64,000 bases of DNA from Acidobacteriota bacterium (GCA_016213785.1 JACQZQ010000094.1:1-64000); one strand, 5' to 3'. Shown: positions 8,670 through 17,567, counted from the first letter of the stretch. The notes: generated by a model from the sequence alone, not told the origin. Numbers and translations are program-made.

Positions 8670-11240
8670 TTAGTTACGCCACAGATAGTAGGTTACCTGA
8701 ATAATGTGTATGAGCAAGAGAGCTAGCATTATAGATGTAAAAATAACATGTGGAGGTAACCAAAGTTTTAATGCACGATGCAGATATACAAGAGCATCTA
8801 CTCTACGCACTGTTGCAGCTGCTTTAGCCAGTTTAATAAAAGCATCTTTTTCTGATTGATCTTTTATTTTACTTGCTTCCCCTTGAAATTCTTTTTGGGT
8901 AGCAGCTAATAACTCTTCTACTGATTCTTTCTTAAGATATTGACGTAGTAGATAAGGTAAGGAAGTAATAGTATCTAAAACAACATCACGCCCTTTAAGA
9001 AATCCATTCCTAAACTCTGCTTCACGGTTTTGTTCTTTTGCTTTATTTTGGCAAGTTGCTGTAATATCAGCTATTTCTTGGTATAGCTCTTCACGGCGAC
9101 GTTGTAGGTCTTCTATTAAAAGAGGCTCGCCTTCAATCTGTGTTAATGTTCTAGGGCCTAACCAATAAATAAGAATACCAAATAGACCTGTAAGGATTAC
9201 TAGGTCAAAAGAAATCATTAGAGATGCTGTTAAATAACCACCTAAGCTAGTACCACCATGTAATAGTAGTAATACTCCGGCAATAACTCCAGCATAAGTA
9301 TGGCTAAGCATCCAATAGCGAAGCGAGCCACTACGTTTTAACCACATTTGTCGTCTCATAGGATAGGCCATAACTACAACTATTCCTAAGAGTCCTACTA
9401 AACCTGTTATCCAGCGGAAATTAAACCAGTTAGTGGTAAGAAGTGGTGTTCCAAGACCATACTGGACAATTCCAGCCATAGTTAAACCACATAAGAATAG
9501 AGTAAATATAATCCCAATAACATGAGCAATTTGTTTACCAGTGTCTTTATAAGATCCTTTACGTACAGTTGCTTGAGCGTTTTTATTAAAAGCAACTCCT
9601 TTAATATTAGAAATTTCTGAGAAATATTCTGTTGGGCTAACACGCATACAAGCGCCTGTTGGACAGCTTTCTACACAATTATATCTATGGTCTTTATGGA
9701 TTTTAACCCCATTTTTATCAACAGGATTAATTGCTGTTCCATTACAGAGGTTACATTTTACTGCTACTAAATCCTCTTCACCCGTTACTGGGCTTGGTTT
9801 AGTGTCAAAAGCTAGTCCTAGCATTTCAAAAACATTAGCTTTTGCTTCTGCTGTAGCGCCTTTAGCACCTGCTTTAGCATCCTTTGCAGGAGCGGCTTTA
9901 GCCGCAGCAGGAGCACCAGGTTTTCTTAAGTCTTTACGTAGTACTAATGAAATGGCATTATAGGGACATTGAGTGGCACAATCTCCACAGCCAATACATG
10001 TAGCAGGATTAATATCAACTTGTCCGCCTTGAAAACGGGCGATTGCTCCAGTAGGACAACCAGTCATACATTCAGGATCTTTGCAATGTAGGCAAACCGA
10101 AGGTGCAAGAATGCTTTGATCCAATTTATGGCTAACTTCTTTAGGTCTAAATAGATGGATTCCTCTGCGAGTTAATCTTGCTTGACCATGTATTTCGTGG
10201 CAAGCCAAAGAGCAATTACCACATCTTACACATAAATCCATATCCATTACTAAAAGGTTAGTTGCATCAGCAAGACCTTTATCTAAAATACGATCTTGTG
10301 CACTTTTAGCAGGTTTAGCAAAAGCTAGTTGTTTTTCGGGTTGTAGCGGTGTTCCAGTACTACTAAAGGGTAATAATTCTGTTTTTAGACTTTCCATTAA
10401 TTGTGGATAAGCCATTAGTTTCTTAAATGGAACTTCTAATACTTCTGTACGGCTAAGAACAGTGGCTTTATAAGGCCATTTAGCTCCACGCTCGGTTAAA
10501 GCATTTAAGCCTATACAGTATCCTGAGCCAATAAAATCGGCTGAATCGCCTGTTTTATCTGCTTCACAAGTTCGTTTAAGCCAACCATCTTTAACTATAA
10601 CAAGTCGATCTATTGGGCGGTTTTCTTGACAAGCAACGTGGCCTCGGGCAAGTACACGAAACTCTGAGATTTGAGCTAACTGTTTTTTAGCTTCTTCACC
10701 AATAGACAATATGCCTAGGGTAGAGTTACGTCCATTATTACGATAGGTTAAGTCGAGTGCAGCACCAAATTTCTTTAGCTTTCTTAACATACGTAAGGCG
10801 GGGCGTTGTACTTCAAGTACAGTGATACCTGTTTCATGGTGGGCTTTAATAGTAGCTGCACGTTGTACACCTGCTAAAACAGCCATTTCTCCAAAAGGAT
10901 TTCCATGTTTAACAGATGCAACAGGTTCTTTACCCTCTTTTACTGCTTTAACAAAAATTTCTGCTGAGCCTTCAACTACAATATAAAAAGTGTTAGTGTC
11001 CCAGTCTCCTTCACGAATTACTTCTGCTCCTGCTGGATACTTGAACATTCTAATATAGGGGCCTACTTTTTTACCTGGGCCATAATTACGGCCATAAATA
11101 GATACTTCTAAGTCAACTGCGTATTTATAACCATGTCCTGCTTCAAATTCCACTAGCTCTTCAATCGCTCCAATGCCTTTAATAGCTTGAATAATTGCAT
11201 GATGGTCTTGCACTTCTTGACGCTTTAGCTCTTTACTCAT
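8670..11240 (-). CDS. cNMP-binding - four-cluster ferredoxin - membrane cytochrome b-like fusion
   Basis: 856 residues. Two cyclic-nucleotide-binding domains come first (about 60-160 and 190-290). The first has an intact phosphate-binding cassette (FGEMAVLAG..RAAT); the second is degenerate. Residues 337-531 carry four Cys clusters in DmsB/HybA-like order (CVRCGNCSLAC, CLHCKDPECMTGC, CIGCGDCATQC, CNLC...CVESC) with an Ala/Lys-rich insert near 440-470. Membrane helices follow at about 570-700, with His pairs (LSHTYAG, LLLLHGG), then a coiled cytoplasmic insert and a last His-bearing helix (HRALKLWLPPHV, LLIHIIQ). These His could bind b haems or quinone. It is first in the operon, 73 bases ahead of the FHA/cytochrome gene, and is probably its membrane partner with cAMP- or cGMP-controlled activity. 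Confidence 0.87.
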   Translation of the reverse strand: MSKELKRQEVQDHHAIIQAIKGIGAIEELVEFEAGHGYKYAVDLEVSIYGRNYGPGKKVGPYIRMFKYPAGAEVIREGDWDTNTFYIVVEGSAEIFVKAVKEGKEPVASVKHGNPFGEMAVLAGVQRAATIKAHHETGITVLEVQRPALRMLRKLKKFGAALDLTYRNNGRNSTLGILSIGEEAKKQLAQISEFRVLARGHVACQENRPIDRLVIVKDGWLKRTCEADKTGDSADFIGSGYCIGLNALTERGAKWPYKATVLSRTEVLEVPFKKLMAYPQLMESLKTELLPFSSTGTPLQPEKQLAFAKPAKSAQDRILDKGLADATNLLVMDMDLCVRCGNCSLACHEIHGQARLTRRGIHLFRPKEVSHKLDQSILAPSVCLHCKDPECMTGCPTGAIARFQGGQVDINPATCIGCGDCATQCPYNAISLVLRKDLRKPGAPAAAKAAPAKDAKAGAKGATAEAKANVFEMLGLAFDTKPSPVTGEEDLVAVKCNLCNGTAINPVDKNGVKIHKDHRYNCVESCPTGACMRVSPTEYFSEISNIKGVAFNKNAQATVRKGSYKDTGKQIAHVIGIIFTLFLCGLTMAGIVQYGLGTPLLTTNWFNFRWITGLVGLLGIVVVMAYPMRRQMWLKRSGSLRYWMLSHTYAGVIAGVLLLLHGGTSLGGYLTASLMISFDLVILTGLFGILIYWLGPRTLTQIEGEPLLIEDLQRRREELYQEIADITATCQNKAKEQNREAEFRNGFLKGRDVVLDTITSLPYLLRQYLKKESVEELLAATQKEFQGEASKIKDQSEKDAFIKLAKAAATVRRVDALVYLHRALKLWLPPHVIFTSIMLALLLIHIIQVTYYLWRN

Positions 11241-11249
11241 AGAGACCTC

Positions 11250-11280
11250 ATTATAAAGCTTTAAATTTAATGATTTTCAA
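11250..11280 (-). promoter_or_regulatory. Candidate promoter of the redox operon
   Basis: On the minus strand TTGAAA (11275-11280) and a perfect TATAAT (11250-11255) are 19 bases apart. The ATG of the cNMP gene starts nine bases after the -10, so the leader would be only a few bases. A GAGG lies between the -10 and the ATG and would be mostly outside the transcript. Confidence 0.4.
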
Positions 11281-11663
11281 CCAGATAATTAATAATTCTT
11301 ATCCATTGGTTAAAGCTATTAATTATGGATATATATAAGTTTTTAATGCTTTATTATCTTTACCTGTTTGAAAACTATTGGTTGGGATAGCAACACACAT
11401 TATATACTTGATTTGAAAAACGTAACTAGAAAAATTCACCAAAATGGGGCGTTCTTTCCAGAAATTACCAGAAATTAATAGTAATCTTGCTTTAAGCTAT
11501 TTGTTTGACATAAACTTAGCCCTAGGTTAACTATTTAGAGCTTTTTCTTAGAAAATCCTTAAATCTATTGTTATTTTTGCTTGAGAAGACATCCTTGCTA
11601 ATGTTAACTTCATATCTACTATACTACTATTTATAGCCTTTCTATATTCCTTGATATTACTTT
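11281..11663. other. Divergent intergenic region
   Basis: AT-rich spacer between the redox operon and the nucleotidyltransferase gene. It holds a TTGACA at 11505-11510 without a good -10, and a 10-base direct repeat CCAGAAATTA near 11458-11478. No open reading frame or RNA gene was recognised. Regulatory sites for both directions probably lie here. Confidence 0.4.
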
Positions 11664-12533
11664 ATGGATAAAAATTATGCGTCTATTAAACCAACTAGCC
11701 CAATTAGTCATCAATATCGGCGTTTAGCTCAAAAAATTGCTGATTTATGCCCAAAGAATTTCGCTACAGAAATAGCCCTAATAGGCTCTACTGCCTGTGG
11801 TGTTGCTGATGAAGATTCAGATATAGAGTTAATTTGCTGGATAAATAATATTGCTACAGCCTTGGAACGTAAGGAGTGGTTAGAGACTATTGGTGCAAGA
11901 GAAATTCTTATTGATAAAGAACCTCTATCTGATGGTTCTGTTTGGACAACTTGTTTATTTGAAAATACTTGGGTTGAAATAGGTTGGCAGAATGAATTAG
12001 CCCAGGAAAAACTCTTATGTGCTCTTTTGGAAGGGACTATTCTAGATTCTAGTCAGCTAATTGGCGCAGGTCTTCTTACTCAAGCTATTATTTTACGTAG
12101 TAATGGCTTAATAAATAATTGGCAAAATAGATTAAAATATTACCCTGAAAATCTATCAACAGCACTCATTTCTAGTTTAATAAAGCCTTGGCAGTCTTCA
12201 CACCTTATTAAAGTTCGATTTGCCTTAGTAAAACGCCAACAAAGATTTGCCTTAACCCAAAAATTAACTCAAGATATTAATAATCTACTGCGTATTTTAT
12301 TTGCTGTTAATAAAAAATGGGAAAGCTCTACAAAATGGCTGGATTTAGTTTTAGAGCAAATGACAATAAAACCTCTTAAGCTAGTAGAGCGTATTGATAG
12401 GATTTTTTCTTGCCTTTCTCTTAATGAAAAAGTTTGCCTAACCCTTGAATTAATAATAGAAACCTTAAATTTATTACCCCAGTCACCTGATATAAAACAG
12501 GCTATTAATACGTTAGAGAAAAATCTAGATTAA
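11664..12533 (+). CDS. Nucleotidyltransferase-fold protein (DNA polymerase beta-like)
   Basis: The N-terminal third shows the minimal nucleotidyltransferase signature: a GS helix turn followed by two acidic residues (LIGSTACGVADEDSDIELICW), near residues 40-60. The pattern GS-x(9)-DxD/E fits families such as MNT antitoxins, kanamycin nucleotidyltransferases and tRNA-modifying enzymes. The remaining 200 residues are helical with no clear motif. There is no signal peptide. At 289 residues it is longer than MNT antitoxins, and no HEPN partner gene is adjacent, so a toxin-antitoxin role is not supported. The gene is alone, 126 bases ahead of the HslV-like gene. Substrate unknown. Confidence 0.65.
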   Translation: MDKNYASIKPTSPISHQYRRLAQKIADLCPKNFATEIALIGSTACGVADEDSDIELICWINNIATALERKEWLETIGAREILIDKEPLSDGSVWTTCLFENTWVEIGWQNELAQEKLLCALLEGTILDSSQLIGAGLLTQAIILRSNGLINNWQNRLKYYPENLSTALISSLIKPWQSSHLIKVRFALVKRQQRFALTQKLTQDINNLLRILFAVNKKWESSTKWLDLVLEQMTIKPLKLVERIDRIFSCLSLNEKVCLTLELIIETLNLLPQSPDIKQAINTLEKNLD

Positions 12534-12659
12534 AGAACTAGATGACTTAGAGTATCAATAAATCTTGCTAGAAAAGGTTTATTTCAATAAATTAGAAAAT
12601 TAGACTCTTAAGCTTAAAAACTTGTTCTTAAATGAAAAATATTTTAACGGGGAACTGCT

Positions 12660-13247
12660 ATGTCAACAGTTGTTGTAGTAAAGAAGGCCAATCGTGTAGT
12701 TATTGCTGCTGATACTTTAACTAGTTTTGGTGATACTAAATGTAGAGGTAAATATATAGAAAATAAAGATAAAATAATTGTATTTAAGGATAACTATATT
12801 GGTGTTGTAGGTAGTTCTGCTCACAGTAATGTGTTTTATAGTATTATAAATAATTATGCTAACTTACTTTCTTTTAAGAATAGAGAGGATATTTTTGAAA
12901 GCTACCTTAGGTTACATCCTGTATTAAAAGAGAAATATTTTCTTACTACTCAAGAAGGTGATGAAAGTGAACAAGTCTATGAATCTAGCCAAATAAATGC
13001 TTTAATTGCTAATCGTTATGGGATTTTTGGTGTATTTTCATGGCGCGAAGTTTATGAATATGAGAAATTTTGGGCAATTGGTTCAGGAAGTAGTTTTGCT
13101 TTGGGTGCTATGTATGCTACTTATGATCTTTTAAGCACTCCTGAACTGATTGCTAAAGCTGGTATTGAAGCAGGTGCAGAATTTGATAATGCTTCAGCAC
13201 TACCCTATAGCCTTTATTGCGTTAAACTTAAGGTTTTAGAAAAATGA
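12660..13247 (+). CDS. HslV/proteasome-like Ntn-hydrolase family protein
   Basis: 195 residues with the fold signature of proteasome beta-type subunits. The start MSTVVVVKKANRVVIAADT matches HslV (TTIVSVRR..VVIAGDG), so Thr3 or Ser2 is the candidate N-terminal nucleophile. A Lys occurs in the expected strand region (ENKDKIIVFKDNYIGVVG). The C-terminal AIGSGSSFALGA corresponds to HslV AIGSGGNYA. No HslU ATPase gene is nearby. The opening resembles the bacterial proteasome homologue BPH, an HslU-independent tetradecamer, as I recall that family. The start has only a weak GGGGA upstream. Its stop overlaps the next gene by four bases, so the two are translationally coupled. Confidence 0.75.
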   Translation: MSTVVVVKKANRVVIAADTLTSFGDTKCRGKYIENKDKIIVFKDNYIGVVGSSAHSNVFYSIINNYANLLSFKNREDIFESYLRLHPVLKEKYFLTTQEGDESEQVYESSQINALIANRYGIFGVFSWREVYEYEKFWAIGSGSSFALGAMYATYDLLSTPELIAKAGIEAGAEFDNASALPYSLYCVKLKVLEK

Positions 13248-13936
13248 AGAAAATCAAGACTTCTAATAAATTGCTGGTAAAAATCCTTGTGGTAGTTTTT
13301 GTAGTGATTGTTTTTCCAATAATCTATTTTTCCATAATTACTATTAAGGCCTATTTTGATTCACAAACTATAGTTAATAAAATTTATTCTTCTAATAAAT
13401 TAACACTTAGACTAGAAGATTTTTCTCAAGAACAGCGACTAGCCTTACTTAAAGTTGAGGATCCTAACTTTTATGAGCATAATGGAGTAGACCTAAAAAG
13501 CCCTGGAGCAGGTTATACAACAATTACTCAAGGGCTTGTAAAGATTTATTTTTTTCCAGAAGGCTTTTCTCCAGGGTTTCTTAAATATAAAAAAATAAAA
13601 CAAAGTTTAATAGCTTTAGCTTTTAATAGCAAAGTAGATAAAAATACTCAGCTAGATATTTTTATTAACACAGTTTATTTAGGCAATATTCAAAGCAAGG
13701 AAATTTTAGGCTTTCAAGAAGGGGCAAACGCCTATTTTAAGAAGGATTTTAAGCAACTTTCTTTTGATCAATATTTATCTCTTGTTGCAATGATTATCGC
13801 CCCTAATGATTTTCACCCAATTAAAAAAACAGAGAAAAACAAAGAACGAGTAAGGCGAATAAACCGACTACTAAAAGATGAATGCAAAGCTATTAGCTTA
13901 AGTGATGTCTATTACGAAAATTGTCAGGATAAATAA
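13244..13936 (+). CDS. GT51 peptidoglycan glycosyltransferase-like protein (divergent MtgA type)
   Basis: One N-terminal membrane helix (residues 11-33) is followed by a GT51 domain without a transpeptidase, as in monofunctional transglycosylases. Motif 1 is EDPNFYEHNGVD with the catalytic Glu at residue 72. Motif 2 is TTITQGLVK, and the later NTVYLGN motif is present. In the third motif, usually RKxxEA, this protein has KKIKQS, so the second catalytic Glu is Gln120. It may therefore have altered or no polymerase activity. 230 residues match MtgA in length. The ATG overlaps the stop of the HslV-like gene (ATGA), which links peptidoglycan and a proteasome-like protein in one operon. Confidence 0.75.
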   Translation: MKKIKTSNKLLVKILVVVFVVIVFPIIYFSIITIKAYFDSQTIVNKIYSSNKLTLRLEDFSQEQRLALLKVEDPNFYEHNGVDLKSPGAGYTTITQGLVKIYFFPEGFSPGFLKYKKIKQSLIALAFNSKVDKNTQLDIFINTVYLGNIQSKEILGFQEGANAYFKKDFKQLSFDQYLSLVAMIIAPNDFHPIKKTEKNKERVRRINRLLKDECKAISLSDVYYENCQDK

Positions 13937-14308
13937 TAAATTAAAAGTAGAAGAAGTTAAGAATCTATCAATTTTATTTAGCTATTTTACTTAAAAGATT
14001 AGGGGTATAAAATCTTTCTTCTAACTTTTTGTTAGAAACTTGTAAAAAAGGTTTTTCAGCTGTATTTGCATTACTTCCGGCCAAATTTTTCTATTTTTCC
14101 GGCAAAAGCTGAATAAAGACATGACTTGCTCCTGATTTAGTTTTTGATATCAAGAGTAGATGGAAAAAAAGTAAAGCTTTCTGCAAAATTATTCTAGATT
14201 AGTGGGATATCTTTAATAAATCTACTAGATCAGTTAAGGTTAATTCATTTTTATTTATAGCCAATATTTTATACGATCTATTTATTAGGTTTTTTAGTAG
14301 CTCTTTTC
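13937..14308. other. Intergenic region with weak hairpin and direct repeats
   Basis: A 7-base stem TTCTAAC/GTTAGAA with a T5 loop lies at 14019-14037, about 80 bases past the GT51 stop, and might act as a weak terminator. TTCCGGC occurs twice (14075-14081 and 14097-14103). No open reading frame is supported. Confidence 0.4.
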
Positions 14309-15502
14309 TTAATTACCGCCAGCATTTTTGCACACGCAATTTTGTTTTTGTCCTTTTACTTCTGCTATTAAGGAAATAACATCTGGAATTAACTCTGCTT
14401 CAACTGCTTTATTATCATTAGTTAAAAATTCACCTAAGCTTAATTCTACTAACGTATTAGAAGGAAGAGTTTTAACTTTAAGAAAGTATTTTTTACCTTT
14501 ATCCTCAAAAGAAGTTACTAAACCTGTAAGTTCTTCTTTTGAATTAATTAATATATAAGGTTTATCTACTTTTATAGTGACTGCTAGGTTTCCTACGCAA
14601 TTATAATTTTGTATCTTTTCTGTACTAGTAGATACTTCTACTTTGGAAAAAAATAACCATTGTACTACCCAAATAAGCGAGGAGAGAAATATAAGACTTA
14701 TTAATATTGGTATGCGCCAATTAAACTTAGATTCTTCCCTATCTAGGGCTTGAGCCACTTTAATTGTGTTATAAGAGATTTCAGGTTTAGTGGTTTTAGA
14801 TGTAGTAGAATTTCCAGTAAAACTACCTGAAATTGTATTAGGAAAAGTTAGTTCTTTAGTCCCTTTAAAAGATTTATAGCTTTCTTCTTTGGTTATAACT
14901 TTTTCTGCTAATTGTTGTGCTATCCAAGAAACTTCATAACGGTGTACTGAATCACCTTTTGATTGACAAGCTGTTTCTTTAACATCTGTTACGCTAAAAC
15001 CAAGCTGCTCTAATAATTTTTCAAAATACCCTAAGGCACTAGCACAATAGTTTTCACTTACGTCCATTTGATAGCGATAAATTAATGCTACTTGTTTAAT
15101 ATTTCCTTTATCAGGCAAGGTTTCAATTTCAACTTCTCCAAAATTTTGAAATATTACATTAATTCTTGAAGTATTCTTAAAAAGTTCTTCAGGTTTTTGT
15201 TGAATTACTGAGTCTGGTAAGCGCCAAAAATTAAATTCTGCACTAAATCTCCCTAGCTCATGAAGTATAGTAGGATCACCTTTAGCTAAATCATCTAAGA
15301 TTGTTTTGTCAAGAGTTTCTAAAGTTGCAAACTCAAACCAACTATTTTCAAAAACAGGGCTATCTAGTAGTTTTTTTTCTTTGGTAGGTAATTGGTTAAT
15401 CAACTTTTGTTTAGCGCTACTCCCCCAACGCTTTTCAACAAAGGCTAATCGAGAACTAATAATTGCTCCATTAATTTTGTTTTTTGTAGATTTATCTTCC
15501 AT
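14309..15502 (-). CDS. DUF2378-like protein with C-terminal membrane anchor
   Basis: Residues 10-200 match the pattern of the DUF2378/TIGR02265 family first noted in myxobacteria: INGAIISSRLAFVEKRWG, then LLDSPVFENSWFEF, LHELGRFSAEFNFW, and a late SALGYFEKLLEQLGF...ETACQSKGD. The family is thought to share the V4R/haem-NO-binding-like fold; this is from memory. A Ser/Thr-rich linker leads to a single membrane helix (about 270-290, ILISLIFLSSLIWVVQWLFF), after which a roughly 110-residue domain lies outside. A sensory role is possible. The ATG lies 15 bases from the stop of the broken phospholipase D gene, so they were probably one operon. Confidence 0.65.
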   Translation of the reverse strand: MEDKSTKNKINGAIISSRLAFVEKRWGSSAKQKLINQLPTKEKKLLDSPVFENSWFEFATLETLDKTILDDLAKGDPTILHELGRFSAEFNFWRLPDSVIQQKPEELFKNTSRINVIFQNFGEVEIETLPDKGNIKQVALIYRYQMDVSENYCASALGYFEKLLEQLGFSVTDVKETACQSKGDSVHRYEVSWIAQQLAEKVITKEESYKSFKGTKELTFPNTISGSFTGNSTTSKTTKPEISYNTIKVAQALDREESKFNWRIPILISLIFLSSLIWVVQWLFFSKVEVSTSTEKIQNYNCVGNLAVTIKVDKPYILINSKEELTGLVTSFEDKGKKYFLKVKTLPSNTLVELSLGEFLTNDNKAVEAELIPDVISLIAEVKGQKQNCVCKNAGGN

Positions 15503-15514
15503 AAAATTTAGGGC

Positions 15515-16163
15515 TTAACGGCTTTCCTCGCAAAAAGGAAGGATTTCTATTTGATCTAGGCTAGAAACAACCATTTCTAGCTTTTTACCTTTAGGTTTTT
15601 CTTCTTTATTTTTTTCATCATCATATTTGCAGCTTATTCCAGCTTCGCTTAATTCCTTAAATGGAACATAACGCCATCTAGAAATTACTCTAGGAGAGCT
15701 AAAACTATTATCAATCAGCAATAAAAAATTTATTGTGCATTAATCCAAATTTTTTATTATCAGCAATAAGCTTTACTTTGCTATATTTTAATAAATTAAG
15801 CGATGCACTGTTCTTAGGTAAAGTTAACCGCCTTGATTCAACTACTATTTGAACATCAACACCTGAGTCTGCTCGTTCAATTAGCTTTTCTGCTACAGCA
15901 ATCATATCTATTTCATGTGCAGAGCCATAAAGAGAAACTTTAGCTGAGTCAAAAAAACGAAGTAAGTGATAGAATACACTAGTTTTATCATCTGTAGCCT
16001 TTGGCCCAAAGTAAGCCTCTATAGAATTACTAGTAGTAAATACTGTAGTGTTAGAAACAGTATTAGTTTTATTAGGTGATGTTGATTTTGAAGTTTGAGC
16101 TTGTACAGAAGAGATAAAAACTAGAGCAAGAATAATTACTATAAATCTTGGTAGCCGTGCCAT
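15515..16163 (-). pseudogene. Broken phospholipase D-family secreted protein
   Basis: The first part (16163-15711) encodes a signal peptide (RFIVIILALVFISSVQAQ) and a PLD domain: SIEAYFGP, SAKVSLYGSAHEID, then the HKD motif HNKFFIAD. It then meets three stop codons in a row (TGA TAA TAG). The next frame (15721-15515) continues with SFSSPRVISRWRYVPFKELSEAGISCKYDDE, which looks like the lead-in to a second PLD domain, but no second HKD motif follows. A run of six T lies just before the stop and could be the site of a frameshift or sequencing error. Either way the expected GSxN segment is missing. The first start has AAGGAA upstream. Confidence 0.6.
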
Positions 16164-16190
16164 ATTTATTCCTTAAAATCTTAACATTTT

Positions 16191-16709
16191 TTATGGATTA
16201 AAAAACTTATAAGCATTGGTTGGAGGTGAACCTGTTTGTGGTAAAGCAAATAAAATAACTTCACCTGCACCAGAAGCTCCTCCTGTAGTAGAACGGCTTG
16301 CACGAAATCTAAAAAACCTATAACTTGTACGTAGGTTTGTTTTTGGATCGCAATCTAATGTATAGCCATCAGCATTAGCTGTATAACGAAAGCTGTAATC
16401 ATAAAAACCATCAGATATAATTTCTGTTGCTCCATTGCTACTGTTAACGTTACGTGTAAATTGTCCTGGAGTTAAGAAGTCTTTTTTATAAAGATCGTCT
16501 ACAATTGCAAATTTATCATTACTTTGATAATAAAGGGCTTGTACATTATTAATAGTTTTAATATGGGCAACGGCTCTACCTTCGTGGGCTGCACGGCGAG
16601 CCGCTATTAGATTAGGCACTGCGATACCTGTGAGAATACCTAATAGTGTTATTACTAAAAGTATCTCAAGCAGGGAAAAGCCTTTTTGTGAAGAAGTTTT
16701 TGGTGACAT
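16191..16709 (-). CDS. Type IV pilin-like / type II secretion pseudopilin
   Basis: A short basic leader ends in the prepilin peptidase site KG|FSLLE, with Glu5 of the mature protein present. The hydrophobic helix LLEILLVITLLGILTGIAVP and the ARRAAHEGRAVAHIKTINN helix follow. The 172-residue length and the C-terminal beta-rich part fit major or minor pilins (PilA/GspG type). AAAGGAG lies seven bases before the ATG. No other pilus assembly genes are in the window. The gene is upstream of the phospholipase D remnant on the same strand, 27 bases away. Confidence 0.88.
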   Translation of the reverse strand: MSPKTSSQKGFSLLEILLVITLLGILTGIAVPNLIAARRAAHEGRAVAHIKTINNVQALYYQSNDKFAIVDDLYKKDFLTPGQFTRNVNSSNGATEIISDGFYDYSFRYTANADGYTLDCDPKTNLRTSYRFFRFRASRSTTGGASGAGEVILFALPQTGSPPTNAYKFFNP

Positions 16710-16904
16710 CTCAGTCTCCTTTTGAATCTATCTATAATTAGTACTTAGGAAAAATAATTGAGTAATTAGGTAATTAGCTGAGAGTTTTGAGAGTTTTGAT
16801 TCTAACATGAGCTTATAGAAACTCCTTGTAAATATACAGTAAACTTTTCTTTCTAAAGGAATTATTGAAAAAATACTACAAGAAATACTAATGAGCAAAA
16901 CTAT

Positions 16905-17567
16905 TTAGTCTTCAAAAATTCTTGCTGATACGCCTGCATGACGACCTTCTTCTTCTAAGTCTTCTAGCTTAGCCTCAAGTTTATCCATTTTAGTTTGACG
17001 GGTCTTGACAGCTTTTGTATCAAGCATAGGAATGTTTTGCCCTTTTGGGGTTTTAAGCTTTTTCTTACGGGATTTTCTAGAATCTGCATAAAGGAGTTGG
17101 GTTTCACTTTGAGGGTTAATACGCTCTTCTTCAATCATTTCTTTGCGTAACTTAACGTATTTTTCTTTATAAATTACATCCAATGAGCGCTCGCGGCTAT
17201 AGTTCTTTTTACTTCCTTCGCTAGCAAGTTCATTCATAAATTGTCTTTGTCTATTTAACTCTACTACAGTATCGCTACTTCTATTGGTAAGTTCGCTTCG
17301 CAATTCAGCAGTAAGGACTTTTATTTCTGCTTCATCCATTCTATCTTGCCAAATATCTTCTAATGGGTCAGTTGATGTAGAGGATGTTTTAGATTTAGAT
17401 TTTTTAGTTTTAGACGTAGGGGTATTTGTTGTAGTTGATGAAGTTGTAGCACTTGATACCGGCGATACATCATCCATTGTTAAGCTTTTTGATTTCCCTT
17501 GTGTTTGAGCAGGTGTAATAATGGTACAAGTTAGTATTAAAAATAGGGCTAAATAGCACTTATTCAT
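16905..17567 (-). CDS. Secreted coiled-coil hypothetical protein
   Basis: An N-terminal signal peptide (YLALFLILTCTIITPAQTQG) is followed by a Ser/Thr/Lys-rich low-complexity stretch (about residues 35-70) and long charged helices (DRMDEAEIKVLTAELRSEL, KLRKEMIEEERINPQ, DKLEAKLEDLEEEGRHAG). I do not recognise a family. AAGGAG precedes the ATG. It is probably periplasmic. It lies 195 bases upstream of the pilin gene on the same strand, and whether they share a transcript is unclear. Confidence 0.65.
   Translation of the reverse strand: MNKCYLALFLILTCTIITPAQTQGKSKSLTMDDVSPVSSATTSSTTTNTPTSKTKKSKSKTSSTSTDPLEDIWQDRMDEAEIKVLTAELRSELTNRSSDTVVELNRQRQFMNELASEGSKKNYSRERSLDVIYKEKYVKLRKEMIEEERINPQSETQLLYADSRKSRKKKLKTPKGQNIPMLDTKAVKTRQTKMDKLEAKLEDLEEEGRHAGVSARIFED

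Noticed and set aside
11505-11533. Promoter with TTGACA upstream of the nucleotidyltransferase
   Set aside because: No acceptable -10 lies 16-18 bases downstream; the best match has three of six bases.
11664-12533. MNT-type antitoxin of a toxin-antitoxin pair
   Set aside because: The protein is too long and no HEPN toxin gene is adjacent.
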